Part shown: positions 1 to 11,479 of the stretch, in pieces
Position numbering within the stretch: the stretch's first letter is position 1
Layout: every line of letters begins with the position of its first letter
DNA from: Tamarix chinensis
Taxonomy: Eukaryota; Streptophyta; Magnoliopsida; Caryophyllales; Tamaricaceae
Reading direction: 5' to 3'
NCBI GenBank assembly: GCA_030549775.1
Contig: CM060174.1
Coordinates: 49,863,707 to 49,927,706 of the forward strand
Length of the DNA: 64,000 nucleotides
Position numbers and translations under genes: made by a program
The notes under the pieces: model-generated
The model's input: the letters and a program-made list of their open reading frames with translations, nothing else
Databases searched by the model: none
What the model was told of the DNA's origin: nothing

Positions 1-80
1 GGCCAGGGAGAAGGGAGTCGGGAAAGGGAAGAGAGAAAGAAAAAGAAGAGAGGGGGGGTCGGGGGTCACGGCAGGTGCGG

Positions 81-116
<36 letters not shown>

Positions 117-963
117 AACAAGTATCATTAATATTAAAAGCTTAAAAATTAATATTGGAAGGTTTTATCTAAAATTTATTAAATAAAAATTATTTTGAAA
201 CGATCCGAACACTTAAAATAAATAGAAGAACTACAAACAGAATTTCAGAAACATTTCCGAAATAATTAACCAACGAACGTAAAAATTTATATTATTTACG
301 GAAATATATTATAAGGCCTCGAAAATTTATTTAAAAGTATATAATAAAATATTTAAGTCAAATTCTAATAAACTGAGACTAATTTAAATATTTTCTGAAC
401 CCGGTTTTCCCGTAAACCAAAACACATAAAACGAAAGAGAATTAATTCCAGAAAGAATTTCATAAATAAACTCCGAAAATCTTTTTAATTTAAAACTTTC
501 CAAAAATACTAAAGATTACCGAAAATAAATAAATTTAAAGTCGGAAATATTTTCTACGAATAAAATTCTTAAAATAAATTTAACTATTTAAATAGAAATT
601 CTATAATTTAAATAATATATTTCGTTAACGAAATATAACTTCAAAACAAAGTCGTAATCACATGACGAAGATATAATCGAAAACGAATTAAAAATATTAA
701 AATTCAAAATACGAGAAAGAACGGGAATATATATTTTTAACCGAAGATCGAAATCATAAGAATATAATAAAATCACTGTCGTGAACGAATTTGTCTAGAA
801 TGGTTCGCAACGACAATGATTAATTACATTCAGTTATGAATTCGAAATCATCGATAATTCTGTAAAACGAAACGAAATTAGAATAATTAATTATTTACAT
901 CAAATTCGCTAATAAAATCATTAAACTTAATAAATCTGGATTTTAAAAATACGGGGTATTACA
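1..963 (-). mobile_element. Partial giant LTR, minus strand, truncated by the window edge
   Basis: Read on the minus strand the sequence begins at 963 with TGTAATACCCCG, the same 12 bases that open the LTRs of the gag-only element at 10994 and 16309. About 850 bp of AT-rich sequence follow, then a pyrimidine-rich block (purine-rich on the plus strand, 1-60). This is the same order as in the complete LTRs. The right edge cuts abruptly into an integrase-like reading frame at 964, which supports a true insertion junction. Only the first part of the LTR is in the window, so whether it is solo or part of an element is unknown. Sequence at 460-960 resembles 37914-38425. Confidence 0.6.
85..111. repeat. 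Poly(T) run
   Basis: An uninterrupted run of 27 T at the border between the purine-rich block and the AT-rich part of the partial LTR. A simple low-complexity tract. Confidence 0.9.
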
Positions 964-1540
964 GAAACAGTCACGCATCTCCTTACTCTACAATTAGTAT
1001 CAAATTTCCACAAATAGGGGTTGCCCCAAACATATTTGTATGCCTCTTTTCTAATATTAGTTATCATTGATCCAAAGAGTTTCTCATGGTGTAATAATCT
1101 ATATTCAAAGTGTTCCTCATCCAAAAAACTCAATTAATGGTATGGGTTCACATCATGAATCATGCAGCTCAAATGATCGGCTACTACATTCTCACTCCCT
1201 TTATTATCCTTAATCTCCACATCAAAATCTTGTAGTAAGAGAACCCATATTATCAACTGGGGTTGTTCTTCATTTTTAGGTAATAAATACTTAAACCCTA
1301 CATGGTCAATAAAAATGATAAATTTACCTTGAAGTAAATATGATCTAAAACTTGTAAGAGCAAATATCACGGGTAACAATTCTTTCTTGGTAGTCGAGTA
1401 ATTCAGTTGAGTGTCATTAAGCGTCATTGAAGCGTAATAGATGACATATCTATTTTTATCATTTCATTGCCCCAAGAATGCACTAATCAGATAATCAGAG
1501 GCCACAAACATGATCTCTTATTTTATGCATTCACCAAAGA
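964..1540 (-). pseudogene. Athila/Tat-like RNase H and integrase N-terminus, broken relic
   Basis: Minus-strand translation gives the end of a gypsy reverse transcriptase/RNase H: ASDYLISAFLGQ, VIYYASMTLNDTQLNYSTT, KELLPVIFAL, FRSYLLQGK, DHVGFKYLL, and the terminal GSENVVADHLS. Downstream (lower coordinates) a stretch ending NCRVRRCV resembles the sequence before the integrase zinc finger. The wording LNDxQLNY and ENVVADHLS is typical of Athila/Tat elements rather than chromoviruses. At least one in-frame stop lies just after FLGQ, and the frame is cut at 963 by the inserted LTR. Upstream of about 1540 the coding homology stops abruptly beside the element's leader, so gag, protease and most of the reverse transcriptase have been deleted. 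Not functional. The family call is good; the exact lineage is inference. Confidence 0.8.
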
Positions 1541-1663
1541 GTACCTACAATGAGAAAAACACCATAAACAAGTAAAACACACCAAAAACTAATAATCAAG
1601 AATTAAGAAAAACATACAAGAAACTAAAAAAAAATTACTAGCAAAATGAAGGTAAAGTTACCA

Positions 1664-1681
1664 ATCCCCGATAACAACATA
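1664..1681 (-). other. Decayed tRNA-Asp-type primer binding site (Athila-like)
   Basis: On the minus strand this reads TATGTTGTTATCGGGGAT, alignable to the Athila-type primer site TGGCGCCGTTGCCGGGGAT with C-to-T and G-to-A changes and one missing base. It sits just after a plausible LTR end (CTACACCA on the minus strand, plus position about 1688) and fits the Athila-like coding relic 130 bp downstream. Confidence 0.55.
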
Positions 1682-1687
1682 AAAAGT

Positions 1688-2607
1688 TGGTGTAGCTTTA
1701 GGTGACTCACAATTTAAACCCTTTTGATGTCAATTATAGTATTGGTAAATTAGATTATCTTTCTATACTAGGGATTAAGAGGGCACACATTATTTATCAA
1801 GCTCACAAATAATAAAATAAAAGACTCTAAATCATACAAAAATAAATAATAAGAAAAAAACAAAGTGGGGATTTTAAAAATAGAAAACAATAAAAGAAAA
1901 TAATAAAATAATAGATGGATGCAACTATGATGAATGTACAAGGAAAGTTGAATCCACCACTAGACTAGGTGGAAATATAAAAATAATTTCTATGTTACTT
2001 TTTGATCACAAGAAAGTGAATAACCAAGTTGTAAGCCAAAAATAGGTATATACACCATATATTACTTTCCTATTAAAATCTATATTAGAAATGAAGAAAA
2101 AAATATCCGAAATTAAATACAGATAAAAATTCAGCAATTCATTTAGTTGAAAAATTGCTTAATTTCATTTAAAATAAATTCTTTCGGGTCTCTTTTCTTT
2201 TATCGGTGCACGATGAATTCTTTCTCTTCTTTCTCCTCCATCGTGTCCTTTTCCTTGCCTAACGTGCTTGAACTGATCTCCTCTCTTGCTCTTTAGTCTT
2301 CACTACCATCGTCCTTCCCTTCTTTTTCTCTTTCTCTCTCTTTCTATGCCATTTCTATCTCTCTTCTCTATTCTCTCTTCTCTATTCTCTCTTCTCTCTT
2401 TATGTTGTTCTTTTTCTACTATTATATTCCTCTCTTTCTCGTATGCATCCTCTATCATTCTCAACTACATTGCCATGCCATCGTTTTCCTTTCACATGCA
2501 TTTTTCTTCTTCCGTTCTGCACCTTTCTTTATTTCTTATGTTGCACCTTCTCCCTTTGCCCTCTATTCTTCTCCTCTTCTCAATTTTTGTGCTCCACCCT
2601 ACCGCAT

Positions 2608-2652
<45 letters not shown>

Positions 2653-3387
2653 TTCTTTTTTGTGCCCATCCTGCATCTTTTTCATATTTTTTCTTTCCCT
2701 CTACCCCCGATTGCATCCTATCTCTTATTTTCTCTATACTCACCTAACGTTTGGGACTGCTTGGTTTTCTTTTTCTTATTTTTTTCTTTTCGACCTTGCC
2801 TCACTCCTACATTTTTTCCTTTAATTTTACGCTCCATTTGTTGGGCCTCGTTTGTTTAGGTTGTCTGGCCTTTGGTTGTTTGGGCCTTTGGATCATACCT
2901 TTTTTTTCTTTTTTCTTTTAAATAAAGAAAATTATTCCCATAAAATAAAATAAAATAAAAGAATAAATTGTCTCGTAATTTAAACCCATTATTTTATATC
3001 ATTTTATCTCACATAATTAAATATGTGAGATTATTACCACTTAAGCACACAATTATAATTATTTTCATACATTGTCCAAATAAAAGACCAAAAACTAAGA
3101 CTAAATGGTTATAAAATATGAATTCACTACATAAAATAAAGTTCAAATGCATAAATATATGTATTTAAAATGCTAATTGTAAAAAACATAAAATGTACTA
3201 ATATCACAAAGATGAATTAAAAAAAGGGTGCACCAATCCTAGATTAAACTAGTTTCGGAATCTCTAACATCATCTAGCATATGATGTTGCTATTATTCAA
3301 ATCTTGATTGATATGGGACGCTCCAACCAACAACATTACTATCATAGAATCTCACTAGTTACCTATTCAAAGGAGGTAGTGGGCAGT
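1688..3387 (-). mobile_element. Probable 5' LTR of the Athila-like relic (boundaries uncertain)
   Basis: This segment lies upstream (minus strand) of the tRNA-Asp-type primer site and contains no recognisable gene. It holds a pyrimidine-rich stretch at about 2190-2900 with a (TC)n microsatellite, and AT-rich flanks. By position it should contain the LTR of the Athila-like element. I could not find the LTR's far end or a second copy. The right limit is set only by the start of the Tekay-like LTR at 3388. Frames of up to 153 codons over 2286-2859 are low-complexity Ser/Leu/Phe shadows of the CT-rich sequence. Confidence 0.35.
2612..2650. repeat. (TC)n microsatellite
   Basis: About 19 uninterrupted TC dinucleotides inside a wider pyrimidine-rich region. 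It explains the Arg-Glu and Ser-Leu repeat 'proteins' in frames across it. Confidence 0.95.
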
Positions 3388-3844
3388 TGTAACACCCCTA
3401 TTTTTCACTACAAAAAAAAAATATTGTAGAAGCAAAAATACATAACTATGCTTATTAATAAATGGGGTGTTGACACGATACCCAACACAAGATAAACATC
3501 CACCTCGCATCCAATATTAGATACTAGGCTAAAAAATCAACTAGACAAAATATGAAAAATAGAAGGCAAATAATACATAACATAGAGATATCAAGTGTAA
3601 GCATTCACAAATAACAACATGTTGGGTCCTAAAATAACTGAAAAATAAATTATGGATAAAACATATGGTGATACCTCAAGGGAAAAATAGGTTGCCAGGA
3701 AAAAAATCCAAAAATTAGGTCTCTCAAGGACTAGCTAACATGAAAAATTGGGTTTCCACGATCATTCGTCTCTACCCCAAACACATGGTATACTGACTAT
3801 TAGCCACACTCAAAAACCTACACTCAAAATTCCAAGATTTTGAA

Positions 3845-4767
3845 GATTGACTTATGAAATATGATAGGAGGAAGTAAGGGTCAAATTTGAAGATATTTGT
3901 TTATATTACAATATGGATATCATTGGACATCTTATTAAATTAGGAGTCCAATGCATTTTTTAGATCTCAAATTGAGTTTTCTACACAAAGTTATGATATT
4001 TTTACCATATGTGTGTCAAGCTAAATTTTTACATGCGAATGGATAAAGTGTCATAATTAACATTATAGACGCCATTATATTTTCATATTTATCAATTAGG
4101 TTGTTATTTACTTATTTGATAATTATGTTAGGATACTAGTTAGTTAATTTATTTCCTTAAACATTAAGAAATTAGATAGGGTTTATCTTTTATCTTATGA
4201 TGTATTTTATCTTTTTAAGATTTTATTAGGATTTAATTATTATTATCATAGGATTAAGTGGGTTTCTATTCATGTAAATAGTGTCATGAATAGTGATTTA
4301 ATTAATAGTGTTTGTCTTATTTAGATTTACTTTATCATATTATAGAGGATGTTACACGAGGAGGAGAATATTATCCTATAAATATCCCATGTAAAATCGT
4401 TATTTGAGGATGATAGTTGAATTGAGTTATTAAGTTAAGTTTTCTCTTGTTGAAACCCTTTGTGAATTTCTTTATTCTATGTTTATGTTATTTGTGTGAG
4501 TAATAAACTAGATATCTCTCTAAAGAATCTTAACTTTATGAATGATAATTTTAAAACCCTCTATACCTTTCTTGTTTGGGTTTCTATAATGTCATTTAGT
4601 GACGTTTACAGTGTGTTTCTTCATTAGAGATCCTTTGAGAGTTATCTATGTGCTAATTTCAAAGCTACTTTGAAGAATTAATTTGTGTGATCCTTCATCC
4701 ATATCCTTAGTTTATAATTCACCATTCATTTATCATTATAAAATTACATAAAATAGGGTATTTTGAA
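3845..4767. mobile_element. Extra 0.9-kb insertion in the LTR, class unknown
   Basis: The LTR copy at 21529-35359 lacks this segment: it passes directly from sequence like 3770-3836 to sequence like 4770 onward. The insert is bracketed by an 8-bp direct repeat, ATTTTGAA, at 3837-3844 and 4760-4767. It has a TATA-like CTATAAATA at about 4376-4384 on the plus strand. I see no terminal inverted repeats and no clear TG...CA ends, so it may be a decayed solo LTR or a non-autonomous DNA element. The repeat could be chance. Confidence 0.45.
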
Positions 4768-5929
4768 ACCATTCAATCCATTATGCATCATCTCTGCTCA
4801 TGGGATTGAGTAAGAGACTATATAAATGGGCATATCAATATGCTATGTATTGAGTAAGAAAAGTTACCTCGTTAATAGGAGTTGCGGTACATGCAAGGCC
4901 ATAACAAGACACATAGGCTATACTAGAGCACATTATCATACTCACACAATACAAGTAACGTTACATGTTCCACCATAATCATAAGATGAATCAAGATTTC
5001 CTATCATGCCAAACTTAGAAAATTCATGATTCATCATGATTACCTTCATAATTAAACATCAAGGATAATAACATATAATTAGGTAAAGGAAAGTTATTTA
5101 TTCAGCCTATTAGATTGTTTCTAAGGTCCACTACTCTAGACCTCTAATAGATCCATATTCTAATATTACAGAATCCATTATTTTATTTATTTATAGTCCT
5201 TTTTCTTTTTGAGCAATGAGATCGATTACCACCCATGGTCTCTCAATACCATGAAACTCACACCAAATAATATAGGACATTATATTTACCTAAACTATGA
5301 GAACCACCAATGAACATAATTTTCGGTCAAATTCAAATAAATAACATAGATGATAAGACCCTTTAGTATTGATGCCCCCTACTATATCATTAGTGTCTAA
5401 AATAGGTGAAGTATCGTGATCAACTAGGATCTTGCTTGATAGTTAATTGAGGATCAAATAATCTAGACCCATATGTTGCTCAATTATCTTTCACTTTACG
5501 TGAATAGGATTTTATTAAGCAAGTCATGTATTATACAATGCATGCATGACATATCAAACCAAACATATCTACATAATTGCTCTGACTTAACCATCATCAC
5601 TATTTAAAAAATTTGATCTAAATTCCAACAATACTTAACCAAGTTTAATCCAACCATTGATTTAATGCACATATGCAAAGAAGCTAGATTATGTTATTCA
5701 AAATTCTCACCATTGCGTATTTATTCCCATTTTCCCATTAAATCCATTGAAAGGTACTTAATGATATTACCATGAATTATTATCCAATTCGTCCATCAAA
5801 TAGGTTAGTTGAGTCATGCTAAAATGTGTGTTTTCATCATTAATGAATCATGTCATAGAATAAAATCAAATCTCAAATCATACCAAAGTTTAAAGAAGCA
5901 AGACTAAAACTCCTTAGGTGAATCAATCA

Positions 5930-6290
5930 ACAAGTTTGAACCAACTAGTTGATTGGTTTTGCTTAGTGAAAACCTAGAGTTTATTGTTAAAACAAGTTGA
6001 TTGTTTGGTCAAACAAATTGAATATTGTAAGAACAGTCAACTGGTTTTAACATACTAGTTAAAGAGTTTAACCAAAGACCAAACTAGAGTTACGACCAAA
6101 GAGCTAGTTGATCGGTTTAGCAAACCAATCAACTATTATATGGGCCAGTCCAATAGTTAGGGACAACCCATTCAATGGGACCAGACAAAAATAAAACCAT
6201 AGTCACTACAGATAAACTAGTTAATAGGTTAGACTAACCATTTGGCTATTCTATGAACAAGTTGATCAACTTTCCCATACTAATGGAGTG
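5930..6290. repeat. Cluster of ACTAGTTGATTGGTTT-like boxes in both orientations
   Basis: At least five variants of ACTAGTTGATTGGTTT or its complement lie within 360 bp. One pair at about 6104-6132 forms an imperfect dyad: AGTTGATCGGTTT, three bases, then AAACCAATCAACT, with one mismatch. Related boxes occur in the sister LTR at about 27470-27660 and 34930-35010. Function unknown. Confidence 0.55.
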
Positions 6291-6984
6291 GCCTGGATAT
6301 AGACCATACTTTGTCATTTCCAAACATGAGTTAAGATCCAAAACCCAACCACATCAACTCCATATCATTACTATTGCATAAAAATAAGAGTAAACATCCT
6401 TATATACTAAATATTATTACATTTACAGAGATTCAACAACATATTCTCATGAACTCATATTTTCTCAAAATATTTATATCATCTAGCATAAGTCATCAAA
6501 ATTATAGCATTATCATGTAATCATGTAAAGATCAAAAATTTACATCCTACACTAGCTCACATGCTTATTCATTTCTAATGTCAAAGGTAAGAATGACTCA
6601 TTTGTAAGCTTAGAAAAACCACACCGAATGGCAAAACCTCAATTACAAATACTTAGTCACATACACCTTAAATAAAAGACTAAAGCTCAAAAAATCTTTC
6701 TTAAAAATCTCACAAACCAAAACAACATGAATATGAGAAAAGAAAATCAGAAAAAACTATCTCCAAGCAGACTCTAAGAAAATCATCTAAAAACCTCAAC
6801 CTTTTCTTAAATATAACCCTATATTTCTTAAAGGGAAAATATGCAAGAGTTAGAAGAAGGATTAGAAAAGGTGAAATGAATTAGTACTAAAGATATAAAA
6901 TCAAAAAGAGTGAAACCCAAGTATAGGAGAACTTAGAGTACTTTGGTGGTTGAAAGGAAGTGAAGGAGAATGAGGGTTAGGGTA

Positions 6985-6994
6985 ATTTATATAG
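6985..6994 (-). promoter_or_regulatory. TATA-like box of the Tekay LTR
   Basis: The minus strand reads CTATATAAAT, about 475 bp inside the LTR's 5' end. The sister LTR has TGTATAAATAGCC at the matching place (34433-34444), which supports a real LTR promoter. Confidence 0.5.
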
Positions 6995-7509
6995 AAAAGG
7001 ATCCATTAAGAAAAGAAGGAGAGAGTTGTAATATATTAAAAATCTAATCTAATTATCCCACTCAAATTTGGACCATATTAGATAAACTTATCAAGAAATG
7101 GCTTACTTCCTTCTTAAGGCTCAAATGGTATATGCTAAAAAATGTAGGTTTAATTTTTTTTTTCTAGAAAAGTGTCAAACATAAGAAGCAAAACAAGGAC
7201 ACATGACATGGGAAACAAATATCCTGAGTATAACATTGTTATCCAAAATGGATCTTCCATTAAGACCCGCACAAAAGAGAGAGGAAGAAGAATACAAGGG
7301 GATGAGGTCATCCTCCACATTTTTTGTCAATTCATAACTTCAAATCCATTGTAGGCAAGGATAAAGCTAGGGTGAATGATGAAACGAGTCAAATATTGCT
7401 CAATAAACAAATAACATACCATGGAATACATTATATTTAACACACCAAGGTAAAATGGGTTGTTATACCCTTAAAAAAAGGACACACAAAGTGATAACAC
7501 CTTAAGAGA

Positions 7510-10500
7510 ACAAATTAGGGTACTTCCTATGAATATCCTCTTCAGCCTCCTTGGAACCGTCCCATGACCAAAGAACCTTGACTAGTGGGATGGTCTTTAT
7601 ACGCGTCTCTCATATCTTCTTATTTAAAATGCTCACTAGTCATTTTTCATAGGTTTGAGTCTCATCAAGCTCTAATATCTATGCATTGATGATGAGTGAA
7701 GGATCTATTATATATTTCCTCAACTGGGAAACATTAAAGATGTGCACACAAGATAACTCTACTTGTAATGTTAATTGGTAAGAAACCTCACCAAATCACT
7801 CTACGATCTAATAAGGCTCATTGTACCTTAGACTAAGCTTATCTTTCTTGCCAAAACTCATCACTCCCTTGGTCGGAGAGACACTCAAAAGAACTTTATT
7901 ACCCACCTCAAAACCATCAATGAGTCTATTAAAATTTACATATCTCTTTTGTAGATCCAAGTAACACTCATGCAGTCTTGAATGAATCTTATATATTTTG
8001 TTGTCGCTTCAATCATGTCTAGTTATAACACAATTGTCTCATTGATATCATTCTTACATAAGGGTCTACAACACATACGTCTATATAAAGCCTTAAATGA
8101 TGCAATATTGATACTCTTATGGTAACTATTATTGTAGGAGAGCTTTGTCAAGTTTGATGGTCCTCCTAAGAGCCTCAAAATTCCATCATGCACAAACAAA
8201 GCAAGTCCTCTAAGGTTTGAATAGTCTATTGTGTTTGACTATCTATAGCTAGATGAAAAATTAGTACTTATCTTTAATTGAATCCCAAAAATGGCTTGTA
8301 AATTCTTCAAAAAGTGTGATAAGAGCCTATAATCTTAGTAACATATAATATCTCTAGTTACTCCATGCAACCTTACATTATGCATTTTTGTAAGTTTTAG
8401 TTAGTTGTTCCATATTCCATGCCAACTTTATTGGTATAAACACTGATTGCTTACTTAAAGGGTCAATAACAACACATATACAATTGGAACCACTATTATT
8501 CCTTAGATTACCAACCAAAAAATCTATGGATATCCTATCCCATTTCCATTCCAGAAATTCTAGTGGTTGTACTATCCTCTCTGCATACATATGCCTTATC
8601 TTGACCTTTTGACAAGTCAAATATTTGATGATAAACTTTATAACCTCTCTTCAAATCCTTGTACAACTTATATCCTCTATGATGGATTAAATAAGGTGTA
8701 AAATAAAATTCCTTAAGGATCTTCCTCTTAATCTCAATACACCCTTGTGGTACTCACCACCTACCATAGTATATCATACTTCCATCCTCATGGCTTTGAA
8801 ATCCCTTGGATACACCTGCTATGGTACCACACTTTATCCTCTTGAGCTTGACATCTCCAAGTTCACTATCTTTAACATAATCAAAGATAGAAGGTTTGAT
8901 GGTGAGGGAACTCATTCTTGCTTCCTAACTACTAGCGCTAATCAACTCTGTCTCCATCTCTTAGAGTTCCTGACACAAGTGATTCTATATCATAATTGTG
9001 CTTAAAGAATGCGATGGCTTCTCGCTAATAGCATTTACTACTACATTGGCCTTACCATAGAAGGTCAACTCCAAGTTATAATTCTTGACATTTTCCAACC
9101 ATTGGAATTATCTCAAATTCAAATTCCATAGTGTGCAAATGTATATAAGGCTCTTGTGATTAATGTAAAACTTGCACCAAACACCATAGATATAAAAAGT
9201 ACAAATATTCAAAGTGAATAATACTACGACAATATCTAAGTCATGCATCAGATATTTTTACCCTTGCAATTTGAGCTAGCAGGAAGCATAAGCCACTACT
9301 ACCTCATGGCACGAATCCTTGCTTAGATATATCACTATATACCTCTAAACCACCCGATCCACTTGGTAATGTGATCACTAGAGATAAATTAAAAAAGCCT
9401 CTTTAATTCTTTAAAGGCCTTACTACACTTCTCATCCCACTAGAATCATGTAGCCTTCTTTAACAAGTTGGTCAATGAATGAGCTATATTGGATAAGTTT
9501 GTGATAAGTTTACTCCAATAATAGGCCATACTAAAAAACCTCCGCACATTCTTGATATATTTTGGTGCTATTTACTTGTAAATTGTCAAAATGTTGAATC
9601 TTGGAAGGATCTATTGGCACACCATCCTTTGAGATCATGTGTTCAAGAAAAGCTACTTGATCCACCTAAAACTCACACTTTTAAAGTTTATTACACAACT
9701 AGTGTGCTCTTAATAATTCCAAGGTCTATCTTACACGATGCTCATGCTCTTCATAAATACTATAGTAGATAAGAATGTGATCAATGAACACCATGAAGAA
9801 TAAATCTAAAAATTCCTATTGATATGGGTTGTTAGAGTCATGAATGCTATTGGTGCATTAGTGAGTCTGAAAGACATCATTGTGAATTTCTAATGGCCAT
9901 ATCTAGTATAAAATTCTATCTTTAGAATATATTTCTCAATAGTCCTTAATCTAAGGTAAACTGACCAAAGATCAATCTTTGAAATCACTACAACACCTCT
10001 TAGCTAGTTAAATAGATCACTAATTTGTGGTTGAGGATAATGATTCGTTACCATAGCTTGATTCAATCCTCAAGAACTTATGTATAACCTCAAACTTCCA
10101 TTTTTCTTCTTGAAGAAGGCAACTTATGCTCTCCAGGGTGATATACTTGGTCAAATGTAGCACTTTTCCATTAATTCTTCTAGTTCAGCCTTAAGTTCTT
10201 TCATTTTTGTAGATACTATACATTATGATGCTTTGGATACCAGCTATGTCCCTTGTAACAAGTTAATGGTGATTTCAAAACCTCAAACTAGTGGCATACT
10301 CAAAATCTCACCACGAACCACATTACAATACTCTCGAATTATTAGGATTTGCTCTAGAGGCATCTCACCAGCTTCAGTATCTCAAACACTCTAAAAAAAG
10401 ATAGATATAATTTCTAAACAAGGGTACCCAAAACAATAGCCGATATAGCCTACATAGGCGGGCTAGAATTTCACCATCGATAAAGAGCACTAACACCCTT

Positions 10501-10880
10501 TTGTCCACACATAGTGACATGCTCATGTGTAAAATCTATTAGTGCTTGGTACTTCCCCAACATTTCCACTCCAATAATCACTTTGAAGTCACCCAACACA
10601 AGTTCCATGAGGTATAAGGGGAATTATACTATGTGAACTACTAAGACTACCCCTTTAAATAGTCTAGAGCACATAATTTTATCCCCTAAACATAACACAA
10701 TAGAATTAGAAATACTAGAGGAAGGAGATAAAGAAGATCTAGAAACAAATGTAGATTTCATAAAGGAATGTGATGCACTAGAGTTAAATAACACATATGT
10801 TGAAAATGTATAAATAATAAGCATACCAATCACCAAAGTGATTTGACACTTGACCTCAAATTGGCTAATCATATTTGGGC
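7510..10880 (-). pseudogene. Tekay-like pol relic: protease, RT, RNase H, integrase, chromodomain
   Basis: Minus-strand reading finds decayed pol domains in the expected order. Protease at 10880-10620: TYVLFNSSASHSFMKSTFV, where the active site DSGA has become NSSA. Reverse transcriptase with FMVFIDHILIYY near 9770, where the catalytic pair DD has become DH. The integrase zinc-finger region lies at about 8590-8720 (TPYLIHHRGYKLYKDLKRGY, then CQKVK). The integrase core begins at 8560 (EWKWDRISIDFLVGNL, DPLSKQSVFIPIK). The integrase C-terminus lies near 7860 (GNKVLLSVSPTKGVMSFGKK). A chromodomain lies at 7510-7590 (KTIPLVKVLWSWDGSKEAEE). GxKVxLxVSPxKGVxxFGKK plus the chromodomain place it in the Tekay/Del lineage. 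Many stops and frameshifts interrupt it; it cannot be functional. The matching gag lies beyond the nested insertion, at 20290-21110. Confidence 0.85.
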
Positions 10881-10988
10881 GCTTACATGAAGATACTCCT
10901 ACAACAGTGCTTGATCCCCGACTGGTTGAAAAGTGCAGAGTTTTTATCTTTTTTGCTAACTAGGATGATTGGAAACACTAGCTAGTGA

Positions 10989-10993
10989 TGGAG
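10989..10993 (+). other. Left target-site duplication TGGAG
   Basis: TGGAG directly precedes the LTR start at 10994 and is repeated exactly at 20197-20201, right after the second LTR. A 5-bp duplication is the usual integrase signature. Confidence 0.95.
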
Positions 10994-11445
10994 TGTAATA
11001 CCCCGTTTTTTTTTAAAACCGTAATTATGAAGTTATAATCATATAATTAATTATAATTATTATTTTAGAGGGCTTAATCTTAAAAGTGTTATTATTTTTC
11101 GTATTATTTCAACGGTTTAAATATAAATTTAATTAGTTTAAAATTTTGATGGAGATTAGGCTATCTAAATTAATCCTAATTTTTACCTGTAAATCTTATT
11201 TTAAATTATTTTATTAATAATATTTTGATCCGTAATCAAAAATAAATTTTTTAAAAATTATCCTCGATTATTTTATCCTTTTCGACTATTTTTAAACTTA
11301 CCCAAATTCTAATAATTTTTCCAAAACTATTTTTATATATAATATTTTAATCTACCTAAATTAAAATTAAAACTAAATAATTAAACTTTACTCTATCGTC
11401 TTCCTTGTCCGAATATTTTCACCCAAGATTTTCCTGTCCCCGACG

Positions 11446-11456
11446 GTATTTATATA
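11446..11456 (+). promoter_or_regulatory. Candidate upstream TATA-like box
   Basis: TATTTATATAC about 450 bp into the LTR, before the C-rich block, repeated in the second LTR. A second candidate at 12366-12376 fits the layout of the related LTRs better, so this one is uncertain. Confidence 0.3.
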
Positions 11457-11479
11457 CAGATATACACGGCATACTTACA

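Larger units (their letters stand above)
3388..7467 (-). repeat. 3' LTR of the Tekay-like element
   Basis: The lower edge reads TGTAACACCCC on the plus strand (LTR end GGGGTGTTACA on the minus strand). It matches, over long stretches, the LTR starting at 21529: both edges, the segment around 3600/26050, the segment around 5000/26470, and the segment around 6900/34380. The upper edge is set by the switch from LTR to chromodomain-integrase sequence and by a purine tract (AAGGG on the minus strand) at about 7468-7475. An extra segment of about 0.9 kb (3845-4767) is absent from the other LTR. Confidence 0.75.

Noticed and set aside
2286..2859. Overlapping Ser/Leu/Phe-rich frames
   Set aside because: Shadows of a pyrimidine-rich stretch and a (TC)n microsatellite, open in several frames at once.
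7172..7354. 60-codon plus-strand frame in the Tekay LTR
   Set aside because: Lies within an LTR, antisense to the element, and the sister LTR (34650-34790) has no matching frame.
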